Positions 8,283 to 20,882 are shown, counted from the first letter of the stretch. The stretch: DNA of 64,000 nucleotides from Devosia sp. (GCF_017744655.1 NZ_JAGIAW010000007.1:248001-312000), one strand, 5' to 3'. Made by a program: numbers and translations. Notes: a model not told the origin generated them from the sequence alone.

Positions 8283-8812
8283 GCCGGCTCGTTGATGAAG
8301 CCGGACTTGGACACGAGCCGCACGGCCCCCGTCTCGTCCTTGGAGAGCACCAGTCCCAGGCCAAGGCCCGGCGTGAACGGCTCGACGACATAACAGGCGC
8401 GCACGAACACGGTCTGGGTCCGCTGCCCGGCGTCGAAGCGCAAAACCGGCTGCAGTGTCGTATCCCGATTGAGGCACCGCGCCGCATCGGTCGGATAGCT
8501 CGCCGCACTGGTGATCGGGATGAGTTCGAGCGCCAGGGTCTTCTGGCAATCGACCAGCACCACGGCCTGCGCGCAGATGCGCTCCCGCATGGCTTCCTGG
8601 GTCGGATTGGCAAAGCTGCCGATCCGCAATTCGCGCACCGTCAGGTCCAGCGCCCGATCGAGCATGATCGTCTGCACCATAAGCCAGCCGGCTTCGAGTG
8701 TCGAAAAGATGATGGCAAGCAGGATCGGCACCAGCAGCGCGAACTCGATGGCGGCCGCACCACCCTGGTGCCGCCCGAAGCGTCTGCGCCCAAAGATGCC
8801 GCGCTTGCTCAT
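8279..8812 (-). CDS. TadE/TadF-like pilus assembly protein
   Basis: A 177-residue protein with the same layout as the next gene: basic N-terminus, GGAAAIEFALLVPILLAIIFSTLEAGWLM (TadE segment, glutamate near residue 23), then an exported domain with cysteines in RICAQAVVLVDCQ and ARCLNR that could form disulfides. Its start overlaps the TadG stop by ATGA and its stop overlaps the following TadE start, so the three are translationally coupled. Tandem TadE/TadF-like pseudopilins next to TadG are normal for tad loci. Confidence 0.85.
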   Translation of the reverse strand: MSKRGIFGRRRFGRHQGGAAAIEFALLVPILLAIIFSTLEAGWLMVQTIMLDRALDLTVRELRIGSFANPTQEAMRERICAQAVVLVDCQKTLALELIPITSAASYPTDAARCLNRDTTLQPVLRFDAGQRTQTVFVRACYVVEPFTPGLGLGLVLSKDETGAVRLVSKSGFINEPA

Positions 8813-10164
8813 TGCGTCAGCTTGATGCGCTGGATCGTGCTGGCGATCGATTGAAACGCCGCAGCGATATTGAGGCCCTGTACGTCATAATAATGGCTGG
8901 CACTCGATGCGCAGTTGCGCAGCTCGTTCTTCATTTTGAGCTGGTTGCTGTCGCTATCCCTAAGCTGAAAGCCGATGGTAAAGACCAGAATGCCGTGGCT
9001 TTTGGCCGTCGCGCAGATGGTGTTCATCAACTCCTTGGCCTGGTCGGCGCCGATATTTTTCTTCCAATAGGGATCGTAAAACGCCTTGTCGTTCTTGCTG
9101 GTGCGCACACCGGCATTTGGATCCTTGGCCGTGTACTGCTCGGTGATTGCCCCGTCGGTCATCAGCACCATGACCTTGAGCGTCTCGGCATCGTCGAAAG
9201 CAGCCGGGCGATTGAGGAAAGCTGAGTTGATCTGCCCCGCCGCTACCGCCTGTTGCACTTGCGGGCGCAGCGCCGGGTCGAGAAAGCGCAAGCCCCAGTT
9301 CATGGCGATAGCCGTTCCGGTGCCGTCATACATCTGAAAGCCGGCAATGCGTGAGATAAGCGCGTCGGCATCGTTCGACATCAGCGTCACTGCCGTATTG
9401 TCGGACGGGCACCAGCCGGGGTTCATATTGGCGGGCAATGTCGGCTTGTCGGCGCTGCCATTCCATTTGGTGAAATGCGGCACCTGCGCATGGGTCGCAA
9501 GGTTGATCGTCGACGCATAGAAATCGGGCTTGTAGAGCTCGACGCAGGACGAGTTGTTATGGCTGCGCACTCCACCCCAATTATCGAAGAAGCTGGAGCC
9601 GAGGGAAACCTGACCAGCATAGGGCACGATATTGACGGTGGTATAGGCCTCCGTCTCCGGAGTAACCATGGCCTGGATGAAACTGGTGGCGGCAGACTTC
9701 AGGGCCGGATACTTGCCGTTGTCATTCATCGACCCGGAAAGATCGAGCATCAGCGACAATTCGATATTGCTGCGCCGTTCCTCGGCCGAGGCTACCGCGC
9801 TCATCGGCAACATGTTGATACCGATCAAAGGCAGGAAGGCCGTCGCCATATTATAGCTGGCGGTCACGGTGACGGACTTGGAGTTTATGGTGTCGACCTG
9901 GTCGACGGCGAGTTCCACCTCTTCGATAAAGGCGAGACTCTTGAGATATTCGTCGACCGTTTCTTCGGCCGTTCGCCCCTGCGACAGCGACGCCGCCGCG
10001 AGCACGGCCCGGTCCACCCCGTCCTGCAGTTGCGCGCGAAAAGCCTCATAGCGGGCAATGTCGGTAGCCCCGCCTGCCAGAACCAGCATGGGTATTAACA
10101 TCAGCGCCGAAATAACCGCGACATTACCCTGCTGATCCTTCAGCAAGCGCCTCAACTGATCCAT
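8809..10164 (-). CDS. TadG-like pilus assembly protein with von Willebrand A domain
   Basis: A 451-residue protein. Residues 10-60 are the Tad segment (QQGNVAVISALMLIPMLVLAG, then the RAVLAAA stretch). A VWA domain follows with the MIDAS metal motif DLSGSMN beginning at D141, and later MVLMTDGAITEQ. TadG links envelope and Tad pilus. I prefer ATG 10164 (preceded by GGGGA) over the longer reading from 10200; GTG at 10176, with AGGAGG just upstream, is a real alternative that adds four residues. It is the first gene of a TadG-TadE-TadE operon. The pilus motor, secretin and flp pilin genes are not in this window. Confidence 0.85.
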   Translation of the reverse strand: MDQLRRLLKDQQGNVAVISALMLIPMLVLAGGATDIARYEAFRAQLQDGVDRAVLAAASLSQGRTAEETVDEYLKSLAFIEEVELAVDQVDTINSKSVTVTASYNMATAFLPLIGINMLPMSAVASAEERRSNIELSLMLDLSGSMNDNGKYPALKSAATSFIQAMVTPETEAYTTVNIVPYAGQVSLGSSFFDNWGGVRSHNNSSCVELYKPDFYASTINLATHAQVPHFTKWNGSADKPTLPANMNPGWCPSDNTAVTLMSNDADALISRIAGFQMYDGTGTAIAMNWGLRFLDPALRPQVQQAVAAGQINSAFLNRPAAFDDAETLKVMVLMTDGAITEQYTAKDPNAGVRTSKNDKAFYDPYWKKNIGADQAKELMNTICATAKSHGILVFTIGFQLRDSDSNQLKMKNELRNCASSASHYYDVQGLNIAAAFQSIASTIQRIKLTQ

Positions 10165-10224
10165 CGGGGTCCCCACGACCCTCCTGGGTCGAGCGAACAC
10201 TAGATATCGGTTGTTACGAAAGGT

Positions 10225-11199
10225 TTAGCGCGTCTGATTTGTGATGAAGGCATCGAACGCCGCCAGCACCTGACCGCGGATCGGATCGGTCTCGATGAAC
10301 AATTCGTGCTTGGCCCCGGCAATCACCATATGCCGCCCGTTCCTCAGCCGCAGACCCAATTGCTCGAGCGCCGGCGTCGACACGATCGTGTCGCGTGCCG
10401 CCGCCAGCACCAAGAGCGGAATCTGCAGCCTGCCGGCAAAATCCTCGCGATTGGCCTCCACCATTGCCTTCATCGAGGCAGCGAGCCACCGAAAGCTCGG
10501 CGAACCGATATAGAGGCTGTCATCGGCGCGAATGGTGTCGACCATGCGCGTATAGCGCAGGAGGTCCGAGGTCAGTGGATTGTCCAAAAACCCGGCCTCG
10601 TCCGGGCGCTTGTCACCCCTACGCTTGAGCGGCACGGCGCCAAGCCCGAGGAAACTCAGCGTCTCGGCAAGAGCTCCGAAACCGCCAATACTATGTTCCA
10701 TGCCATGGAGGCACACCATGGGCGCCGAAAGAAAGACGCGATCGAACATCATCCGGTCGCGCGTCGTTGCATAGAGCGAAGCCAGCCCGCCCATGGAATG
10801 GCCCACGAGATAGAAGGGCGGCGGGCAATCGGGCAGCAGGATTTCGGCATGAAAGGTCCTGAGATCGGTCCAGTAATCGTCGAACCGGTCAACATAACCC
10901 ACGGTGCGATTGCCGATCAGCCGGTCCGAACCGCCCTGGCCGCGCCAGTCAAAGGTCGCAACGGCAAAGCCACGCGCCTGAAAGTCGGCGATCGTCTCAA
11001 AATATTTCTCGATATATTCCGTGCGCCCCTGCACGAGACACACCGTACCCCGATGCGGCCCGGCCGATTTCGGCCAGATGGCATAGCGCAACTTTACCCG
11101 GTCCGGCGTTGTCATATAGCCGACCCGTACCCCTGCCGGCACGGGATTGGACGGAACAACGGTAAGCTTTGGGCCAGTGGGATCAACCAATGCGGTCAA
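10225..11199 (-). CDS. Alpha/beta hydrolase, lysophospholipase (PldB) type
   Basis: A 324-residue serine hydrolase of the monoacylglycerol lipase/PldB group. Nucleophile elbow GHSMGG, oxyanion strand GTVCLVQGRTEYIEKY, FDWRGQGGSDR, and a late acid/histidine pair in LLVLAAARDTIV and AGAKHELFIE. It probably hydrolyses a lysophospholipid or monoacylglycerol near the inner membrane. I place the start at TTG 11199 because GGAGG lies 6 bases before it; the longer open reading upstream runs through a terminator hairpin and cannot be coding. It converges tail to head with the Tad operon on the same strand. Confidence 0.82.
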   Translation of the reverse strand: MTALVDPTGPKLTVVPSNPVPAGVRVGYMTTPDRVKLRYAIWPKSAGPHRGTVCLVQGRTEYIEKYFETIADFQARGFAVATFDWRGQGGSDRLIGNRTVGYVDRFDDYWTDLRTFHAEILLPDCPPPFYLVGHSMGGLASLYATTRDRMMFDRVFLSAPMVCLHGMEHSIGGFGALAETLSFLGLGAVPLKRRGDKRPDEAGFLDNPLTSDLLRYTRMVDTIRADDSLYIGSPSFRWLAASMKAMVEANREDFAGRLQIPLLVLAAARDTIVSTPALEQLGLRLRNGRHMVIAGAKHELFIETDPIRGQVLAAFDAFITNQTR

Positions 11200-11243
11200 G
11201 ACGCGCCTCCACGATTTTGCCGCACGATAACGTCGCGAAGTAA

Positions 11244-11365
11244 AGAAAGGCCAGCATTCCGGGTTGAGGAATGCTGGCCTTTTGAGGGCGGGTCCGTGCG
11301 GGGGGCGGATGACGGACCCGCTGCATGAGGACCGCGGCGGCGGCCTCACGGTTATCTTTATGCAC
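11244..11365 (-). ncRNA. Candidate structured small RNA or attenuator ending in a terminator
   Basis: Read leftward, three stems follow each other: TGAGG-A-CCGC with GCGGCCTCA (11326-11348), a perfect 10-bp stem GCGGGTCCGT (11288-11297) / ACGGACCCGC (11312-11321), and a perfect 12-bp stem GGCCAGCATTCC (11249-11260) / GGAATGCTGGCC (11268-11279) followed by TTTCTTT on the minus strand. No protein gene ends here: the hydrolase starts to the left and hsp20 diverges to the right. So a leftward transcript terminating here must be a separate RNA or the leader of the hydrolase gene. The last stem also carries TTTT on the plus strand. Confidence 0.4.
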
Positions 11366-11440
11366 GGGTCAGCCTGAATGGGTTTGGACCGGCCTGTTCA
11401 TTTTCGGTTCAGTTTCTCCACCGCCTTGCACAGCTCCTTG

Positions 11441-11572
11441 CCCCCCATCCCCCTCCCCGACCCTCCCCGCAAGGGGGAGGGTGCCGGGCCGGTGGTTTTA
11501 CCCCGTAGCCTGCCCCCACCCTCGATGCGGCACCTCCCCCTTGACGGGGAGGATGGGAGGGGGTGCCGGCAC
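11441..11572. repeat. GC-rich palindromic intergenic repeats (CCTCCCC type)
   Basis: Two adjacent imperfect palindromes built on CCTCCCC..GGGGAGG: the first around CCCTCCCCGCAAGGGGGAGGG (11460-11481), the second from GGCACCTCCCCCTTG through GGGGAGG to GGGGGTGCC (about 11529-11567). Elements of this style are scattered in alphaproteobacterial intergenic DNA. No coding potential is seen. The surrounding region 11366-11640 holds nothing else I can name. Confidence 0.6.
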
Positions 11573-11689
11573 ACACCATTTTCTAGAATCTCCCTCCCCC
11601 TTGAAGCCCCAAAACCCTTTCCTAAATATGATTGGTCCGCCGGAAAACCGGGGACACCGGCCCTGCCGAAAAGGTCGCTCGCCACATCT

Positions 11690-11769
11690 GGGAGCACCAC
11701 GGGAGGCACCGGAATCGGCGTGCCGCAAGGCATCGCTTCAACCACGTTGCTCAACTGGAGAATGTGAAA
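11690..11769 (+). promoter_or_regulatory. ROSE-like RNA thermometer in the hsp20 leader
   Basis: The last hairpin, 11743-11766, is CACGUUGCU-CAAC-UGGAGAAUGUG. CACG pairs with UGUG, UU with AA, then G lies opposite G, C and U with GG, hiding the GGAG ribosome-binding site (11757-11760). The UUGCU anti-SD strand and the G-G mismatch are the hallmark of ROSE heat-shock elements, which sit just before small heat shock genes in Hyphomicrobiales. Upstream bases (about 11650-11740) contain further GC-rich self-complementary segments. On heating, the weak helix would melt and free translation of the ATG at 11770. Confidence 0.65.
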
Positions 11770-12225
11770 ATGCAGACCATCGATTTTTCCCCCTTCTATC
11801 GCTCCACCGTCGGCTTTGACCGCCTGTTCAACCGCCTCGACACCCTGGGCACCCAGGAAGCCAAGTCCTACCCGCCCTACAATATCGAGCGCACTGGCGA
11901 AGACACCTATCGTATCTCCATCGCCGTGGCCGGCTTTTCCAATGGCGACATCGCCATCGAAACCAAGGAAAACAGCCTCGTCGTGAAGGGCGCCAAGCCG
12001 GTTGAAAACACCGACACCAAGCGCGAATTCCTCCATCGCGGCATTGCCGAGCGCGCCTTCGAGCTGCGCTTCCAGCTTGCCGACTATGTCGAGGTTCAGG
12101 GCGCTGCCCTCGAAAATGGCCTCCTCCATCTCGAACTGAAGCGCGAACTGCCCGAAAGCAAGAAACCGCGCACCATTCAGATCAATGGTGGCACGGCTAC
12201 CATCGAGGACAAGTCGGTCAATTAA
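11770..12225 (+). CDS. Hsp20-family small heat shock protein
   Basis: A 151-residue small heat shock protein. The alpha-crystallin domain spans about residues 33-130 (YPPYNIERTGEDTYRISIAVAGF, IAIETKENSLVVKGAK, FLHRGIAERAFELRFQLADYVEV) with the conserved ALENGLLHLEL segment and a basic C-terminal tail. It is an IbpA-type chaperone that holds unfolding proteins in the cytoplasm for refolding. Start ATG 11770 is fixed by GGAG at 11757-11760 and by homology of the N-terminus (MQTIDFSPFYRSTVGFDRLF). It is likely controlled by the thermometer hairpin just upstream and ends in a strong terminator. Confidence 0.93.
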   Translation: MQTIDFSPFYRSTVGFDRLFNRLDTLGTQEAKSYPPYNIERTGEDTYRISIAVAGFSNGDIAIETKENSLVVKGAKPVENTDTKREFLHRGIAERAFELRFQLADYVEVQGAALENGLLHLELKRELPESKKPRTIQINGGTATIEDKSVN

Positions 12226-12253
12226 TTCGTTTCTCCTCCCTGAGACGACAGAG

Positions 12254-12286
12254 GCGCGGCCCCAAAAGGGCCGCGCTTTTTGTTTG
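12254..12286 (+). terminator. Rho-independent terminator of hsp20
   Basis: A perfect 9-bp stem GCGCGGCCC (12254-12262) / GGGCCGCGC (12268-12276) with a short A-rich loop, followed by TTTTTGTTTG. It is 29 bases past the hsp20 stop and ahead of dps. Confidence 0.9.
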
Positions 12287-12303
12287 TCTTCACCTCTTCG
12301 GCG

Positions 12304-12328
12304 GGAACGAGTCATACCGCCGCAAGTT
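12304..12328 (+). promoter_or_regulatory. EcfG-like general-stress promoter of dps
   Basis: GGAAC at 12304-12308 and GTT at 12326-12328 are 17 bases apart, the spacing of the GGAAC-N16-CGTT consensus used by the alphaproteobacterial general stress sigma factor EcfG, with A in place of the C. It lies 45 bases upstream of the dps start. Confidence 0.45.
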
Positions 12329-12372
12329 GAGTAAGGCGCTCGCGCTTTCCTCCCCAGCGTCAGGATATTCCC

Positions 12373-12846
12373 ATGAAGACTCCCTCCATCACCCTCAAAT
12401 CCAATGCCAAGTCGGCTATCATCGACATTCTCAATGCGCGTCTCGCCGACGCCATCGATCTCGCCCTCATCACCAAGCAGGCGCATTGGAACCTCAAGGG
12501 TCCAAATTTCATCGCCGTGCATGAAATGCTCGACCCCATGCGCACCCAGCTCGACGACCATGTCGACACCATTGCCGAGCGCGTCGCCCAGCTCGACGGC
12601 ATTGCCCTCGGCACCAGCCAGATCGTCGCCAAGGCGAGCAAATTGGCAGCCTATCCAACCGATATCCGCAAGGTCGCCGACCATCTCGCCGCCTTGGCCG
12701 AGCGCTACGCCGCCCTCGCCAATCAGGTGCGCGAAGATATCGACGCGACGGACGAAGCCGGCGACGCGGACAGTGCTGATATCCTCACCGCCTTTTCGCG
12801 CGATCTCGACAAGAACCTCTGGTTCATCAAGTCGCACCTCGAATAG
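12373..12846 (+). CDS. dps: Dps ferritin-like DNA-protection protein
   Basis: A 157-residue ferritin-like protein forming the 12-subunit Dps shell, which oxidises and stores iron with peroxide and protects DNA during starvation or oxidative stress. The ferroxidase signature is visible: TKQAHWNLKGPNFIAVHEMLD (histidine near 37, aspartate and glutamate in the following helix), LDDHVDTIAERVAQLDG, and a C-terminal helix DLDKNLWFIKSHLE. Start ATG 12373 has AGGAT upstream. An EcfG-like promoter precedes it, which fits stress induction together with hsp20. Confidence 0.93.
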   Translation: MKTPSITLKSNAKSAIIDILNARLADAIDLALITKQAHWNLKGPNFIAVHEMLDPMRTQLDDHVDTIAERVAQLDGIALGTSQIVAKASKLAAYPTDIRKVADHLAALAERYAALANQVREDIDATDEAGDADSADILTAFSRDLDKNLWFIKSHLE

Positions 12847-12905
12847 CAGCGCACGCGCGTCCGTCATCGGGCTGAACGCGCCATTCATCCTCCGCTCAGT
12901 GCCAC

Positions 12906-12947
12906 GCCTCCAGAGATAGGGTATCATCGCCCGAAATCTCTGGAGGC
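12906..12947 (+). promoter_or_regulatory. Perfect 12-bp dyad that covers the downstream ribosome-binding site
   Basis: GCCTCCAGAGAT (12906-12917) is exactly complementary to ATCTCTGGAGGC (12936-12947), with GGG and CCC inside the loop able to extend it. The right arm contains GGAGG, the Shine-Dalgarno site of the gene starting at 12953. As RNA it would lock translation. As DNA it could be an operator, because the loop also contains a TATCAT hexamer that could be a -10 element. Confidence 0.6.
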
Positions 12948-12952
12948 TCGCC

Positions 12953-13999
12953 ATGTACCGACTGCGCCTTGCCTACCTGACCACAGCTTTTGCCGCCCTC
13001 GCCCTTCCCGTTGAGGCGGCCAATCTCCTCGTCGACAATGCCTGGCCCATGGCCAAGGCGCAGGACGAGTTCGCCAATCTGATCCGCGGCGATCTCGTCC
13101 ACGAAATCACCATCGACGCCGACAGCATCCGCATCACCGCCGGTCACCCGACCGATGCCGAACAAACCGTCGACTATTCCTGGGACCAGTCCGAAGTTCG
13201 CCGCTCCGGCAGTTTTGTGAATTTCTCCGCCCTGGGCATGGGCGACACCAAACCCTTCGCGCTCGATCAGCTCCAGTTCGACAAACTGCCCGAAGTGAAA
13301 GCTGCCGCCATCGCCGCCTTTGCGACACCCGGTAGCCGCATCGTCGAGATCGAGGCGAGCCAACCCACCACCCGCACCAGCAAAAAGCTCCTCCCGCTCT
13401 GGGAAGTCACCCTCTCCACCAATAGTGGCAAGACCGGCACCGTCTGGCTCACTGCCCTTGGCCAGGTCGTCGACGTCGAACTCCCCGAAGGCTCCGCCAC
13501 CGCTGCCACCCTCGGCCCCTGGCTCGCCCCCGCCACCGTCGAAAACACTCTGTCGCGACTTGCCGACGAATTCGGCACAGATGCAAATTTCCTCGAAATC
13601 ATGATCGATGACAGTAAGGCCCTCATCACCATGGAAGACCCGCAGAATCCCGGCGGCACCGCCGAGTTCTACATGGACGCCGAAAAGATCACCCGCTCGT
13701 CCTCGAACATGCCCATGCCCAATCCTTTCGCGCCCACCCTCGACCGCGCCTTCACCCTGGCCGATGTCGCAAACCTCGATGTCGCCTGCCTCACCGACCT
13801 CGAAGCCCGCACACTCGCCCGCATGGAGATGCCTGATATGACCGTCTTCCGCTACACCATCTCGCGCAACACGCTCTTCATGACGCCCGAGGACGATCGC
13901 CTGCTGGTGGAAGTCCGCGCCGAAGCATCAGATCAATGGACCGGCGGCCGCGTCGCCTATGACATGGATGGAAACGAGGCGGACGTCGTGCTCCCCTAG
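12953..13999 (+). CDS. Secreted protein of unknown function
   Basis: A 348-residue protein with an N-terminal signal (LRLAYLTTAFAALALPVEAAN, cleavage near residue 23). The mature sequence has repeated short beta-like segments and no cysteine pair or catalytic motif that I recognise. One isolated cysteine is in LDVACLTDLE. Codon use matches its neighbours. ATG 12953 has GGAGG six bases upstream, but that site is buried in a perfect 12-bp inverted repeat, so its expression is likely conditional. It stands alone between dps and the gltB leader. Confidence 0.75.
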   Translation: MYRLRLAYLTTAFAALALPVEAANLLVDNAWPMAKAQDEFANLIRGDLVHEITIDADSIRITAGHPTDAEQTVDYSWDQSEVRRSGSFVNFSALGMGDTKPFALDQLQFDKLPEVKAAAIAAFATPGSRIVEIEASQPTTRTSKKLLPLWEVTLSTNSGKTGTVWLTALGQVVDVELPEGSATAATLGPWLAPATVENTLSRLADEFGTDANFLEIMIDDSKALITMEDPQNPGGTAEFYMDAEKITRSSSNMPMPNPFAPTLDRAFTLADVANLDVACLTDLEARTLARMEMPDMTVFRYTISRNTLFMTPEDDRLLVEVRAEASDQWTGGRVAYDMDGNEADVVLP

Positions 14000-14524
14000 C
14001 GAAAAATAGGAAACTCTCATCCTTTCTTAACCGAATGGGCCGCCCTCCAGGGCGGTCCCAATCGTTTCCAGCGCCTTTTCCGACCCAATTCCTATGCTTT
14101 CCTACACAGAAAGTAGGAAAGTCCTATTTTTTGTGTCGCGAATTTGGCAAAACCGCTTGTGCCTAGTTTTGAATTATGCAAATGTGGAGCTGTTAGGGCA
14201 GTGCTTCTGTCCTATCTGACGCGTCGCCCCGCTCTCCGCGGCAAGCGGCGCACGCTGGTCCGGCTGGACCGCTAGACGATAGCGGAAACGGACAGGCGGA
14301 GCTAAGATAGCTCGAATATGAGCGGCCATTTGGATGCAGCGCCGCTCCCCACGCATGGATGCACTTGTTCATCCGAGCCGTACTGAAAGTACGACCCGAT
14401 TGAGAAGTGTGCCCACTGAGGACCAAGACTGCATCCAGCGGGCCGGCACCGGCACCATCAGGATGCACACGACATAGCGAACCAAGCCCGGCAACGGGTG
14501 CGATCAGACAGCGAGGATTAAGAC
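14000..14524 (+). promoter_or_regulatory. Long structured leader/promoter region of gltBD
   Basis: A 525-base region without a convincing gene. It holds a GGGCCGCCCT-CCA-GGGCGGTCCC hairpin (14037-14060), probably ending the upstream transcript. Then come two overlapping palindromes, CTTTCCTAC (14097-14105) / GTAGGAAAG (14113-14121) and TAGGAAAGTCCTA (14114-14126), followed by TTTTTT. Next are four copies of the 7-mer GGATGCA in either orientation at 14332, 14357, 14430 (inverted) and 14461, plus small hairpins GGATG-CACTTGTT-CATCC and CGTACT-GAA-AGTACG. The copies can pair in alternative ways. I find no sigma-54 promoter with correct GG-N10-GC spacing. Confidence 0.45.
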
Positions 14525-19264
<4,740 letters not shown>

Positions 19265-19275
19265 GGAGAGAGCAA

Positions 19276-20703
19276 ATGGGTAAGGTAACAGGCTTTCTCG
19301 AGATCGAACGCGAAGAACCGCGCTACGAGCCGGCTTCCGACCGCATCCGTCACTTTGGCGAATTCACCATTCCGATGACGGAAGGTCGCATCGTCGACCA
19401 GGCGGCGCGCTGCATGGATTGCGGCATTCCGTTCTGCCACGGCGACACCGGCTGCCCGGTCCACAACCAGATCCCGGACTGGAACGACCTCGTCTACAAC
19501 AACGATTGGGAAGAGGCTGCGCGCAACCTCCACTCGACCAACAATTTCCCTGAGTTCACCGGCCGTATCTGCCCCGCTCCCTGCGAGGAAGCCTGCACGC
19601 TGAACCTGGAAGACGTTCCGGTCGCCATCAAGACGGTCGAACAGGCCATCGCCGACAAGGCGATCCGTTCGGGCTGGGTCAAGCCGCAGCTCCCCAAGGA
19701 AAAGACCGGCAAGAAGGTCGCTGTCGTCGGCTCGGGTCCCGCCGGTATGGCGGCGGCCCAGCAGCTGGCCCGCGCCGGCCACGATGTCCACCTTTTCGAG
19801 CGCGAGCCCAAGGCCGGTGGTCTGCTCCGTTATGGCATTCCCGACTTCAAGATGGAGAAGGACCACATCGACTTCCGCGCCACCCAGATGGAAGCCGAAG
19901 GCGTGACCTTCCACTATGGCGCCAATATCGGCGTCAACGTCCCGCTCTCCGACCTGCAGCGCGACCACGACGCGGTCCTCCTCTGCGGCGGCTCGGAACG
20001 TCCCCGTGAAGTCGACGTCGATGGCCAGCAGTTCAATGGCGTCCACTACGCCATGCCCTTCCTCGTGCAGCAGAACCGTCGCGTCGGCTACGAAGACGTT
20101 TCCCACGAAGTCCAGCTCACTGCCGCCGGCAAGCATGTCGTCGTCGTCGGTGGTGGCGACACCGCTTCTGACTGCGTCGGCACCTCGTTCCGTCAGGGCG
20201 CCATCGCCGTGACCCAGCTCGACGTCCGCCCGATGCCGCCCGAACTCGAAAACAAGCTGACCAATTGGCCCAACTGGGCGGTCAAGATGCGCACCTCGTC
20301 CTCCCAGGCCGAAGGCGCCATCCGCGAGTTCTCCGCCGGCACCATGAAGATCATCGGCAATGCCGCCGGCGACGTCATCGGCGTCGAATGCGCCCGTGTC
20401 GACCGCAAGCGCCAGCCGATCCCCGGCTCGGAATTCATCATCAAGGCCGACCTCGTGCTCCTCGCCATCGGCTTTGCCGGTCCGGTGCACGAAGGCATGT
20501 TGACCGAACTCGGCGCCGACTACGACAAGCGCGGCAATCTCTTTGCCGACACCATGACCTACCGCACGACCAAGCCCAAGGTTTACGCCGCCGGCGACAT
20601 GCGTCGCGGTCAGTCGCTCGTCGTCTGGGCCATCCGCGAAGGCCGCCAGGCCGCCCGCTCGATCGATTTCGATCTCATGGGCAAGACGGATTTGCCGCGG
20701 TAG
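19276..20703 (+). CDS. gltD: Glutamate synthase (NADPH) small subunit
   Basis: A 475-residue FAD/NADPH subunit that passes electrons to GltB. The N-terminal cysteine clusters that bind 4Fe-4S are visible ([16 protein letters not shown] and [13 protein letters not shown]). Then come the FAD-binding [24 protein letters not shown], the NADPH-binding [14 protein letters not shown], and a C-terminal [20 protein letters not shown]. Start ATG 19276 follows AAGGAGAG. Operon with gltB. Confidence 0.97.
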   Translation: MGKVTGFLEIEREEPRYEPASDRIRHFGEFTIPMTEGRIVDQAARCMDCGIPFCHGDTGCPVHNQIPDWNDLVYNNDWEEAARNLHSTNNFPEFTGRICPAPCEEACTLNLEDVPVAIKTVEQAIADKAIRSGWVKPQLPKEKTGKKVAVVGSGPAGMAAAQQLARAGHDVHLFEREPKAGGLLRYGIPDFKMEKDHIDFRATQMEAEGVTFHYGANIGVNVPLSDLQRDHDAVLLCGGSERPREVDVDGQQFNGVHYAMPFLVQQNRRVGYEDVSHEVQLTAAGKHVVVVGGGDTASDCVGTSFRQGAIAVTQLDVRPMPPELENKLTNWPNWAVKMRTSSSQAEGAIREFSAGTMKIIGNAAGDVIGVECARVDRKRQPIPGSEFIIKADLVLLAIGFAGPVHEGMLTELGADYDKRGNLFADTMTYRTTKPKVYAAGDMRRGQSLVVWAIREGRQAARSIDFDLMGKTDLPR

Positions 20704-20724
20704 TCACACCCACAGCAACGCGTC

Positions 20725-20882
20725 ACCCTCGGGCTCGACCCGAGGGTTCTGCACTTAACAGTCTCCAGCAGTTTCCAGCAAACAGCCTCCACAGACACCG
20801 ACGCCCTCCGCCTCAACTCGAGGGGTCACACTCAAAAATAGCAGCAGCAAACACCGATACCTCCGGATCACCTCCGGAGGTG
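20725..20882. repeat. Two small REP-like palindromes between gltD and hpt
   Basis: ACCCTCGGG-CTCGA-CCCGAGGGT (20725-20747) and ACCTCCGG..CCGGAGGT (20859-20882) are hairpin-forming, in the GTCACCCTCGGG style of alphaproteobacterial extragenic repeats. Between them is a CAGTCTCCAGCAGTTTCCAG-like low-complexity stretch. No gene is seen in 20704-20971. Confidence 0.5.

Noticed and set aside
11183..11365. A 60-codon minus-strand frame as a leader peptide
   Set aside because: It passes through three perfect stems including the terminator, and has no run of codons for a single amino acid that would suggest attenuation.
11398..12954. A 518-codon minus-strand frame across hsp20 and dps
   Set aside because: It runs antisense to two well-supported genes, a terminator and REP repeats, with no recognisable protein pattern.
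14143..14163. TTGGCAAAACCGCTTGTG as a sigma-54 promoter for gltB
   Set aside because: The GG of the -24 box is followed ten bases later by TG, not GC, so the -12 element fails.
14193..14468. A 91-codon minus-strand frame in the gltB leader
   Set aside because: No recognisable ribosome-binding site, unlikely composition, and it sits in a region dense with inverted repeats.
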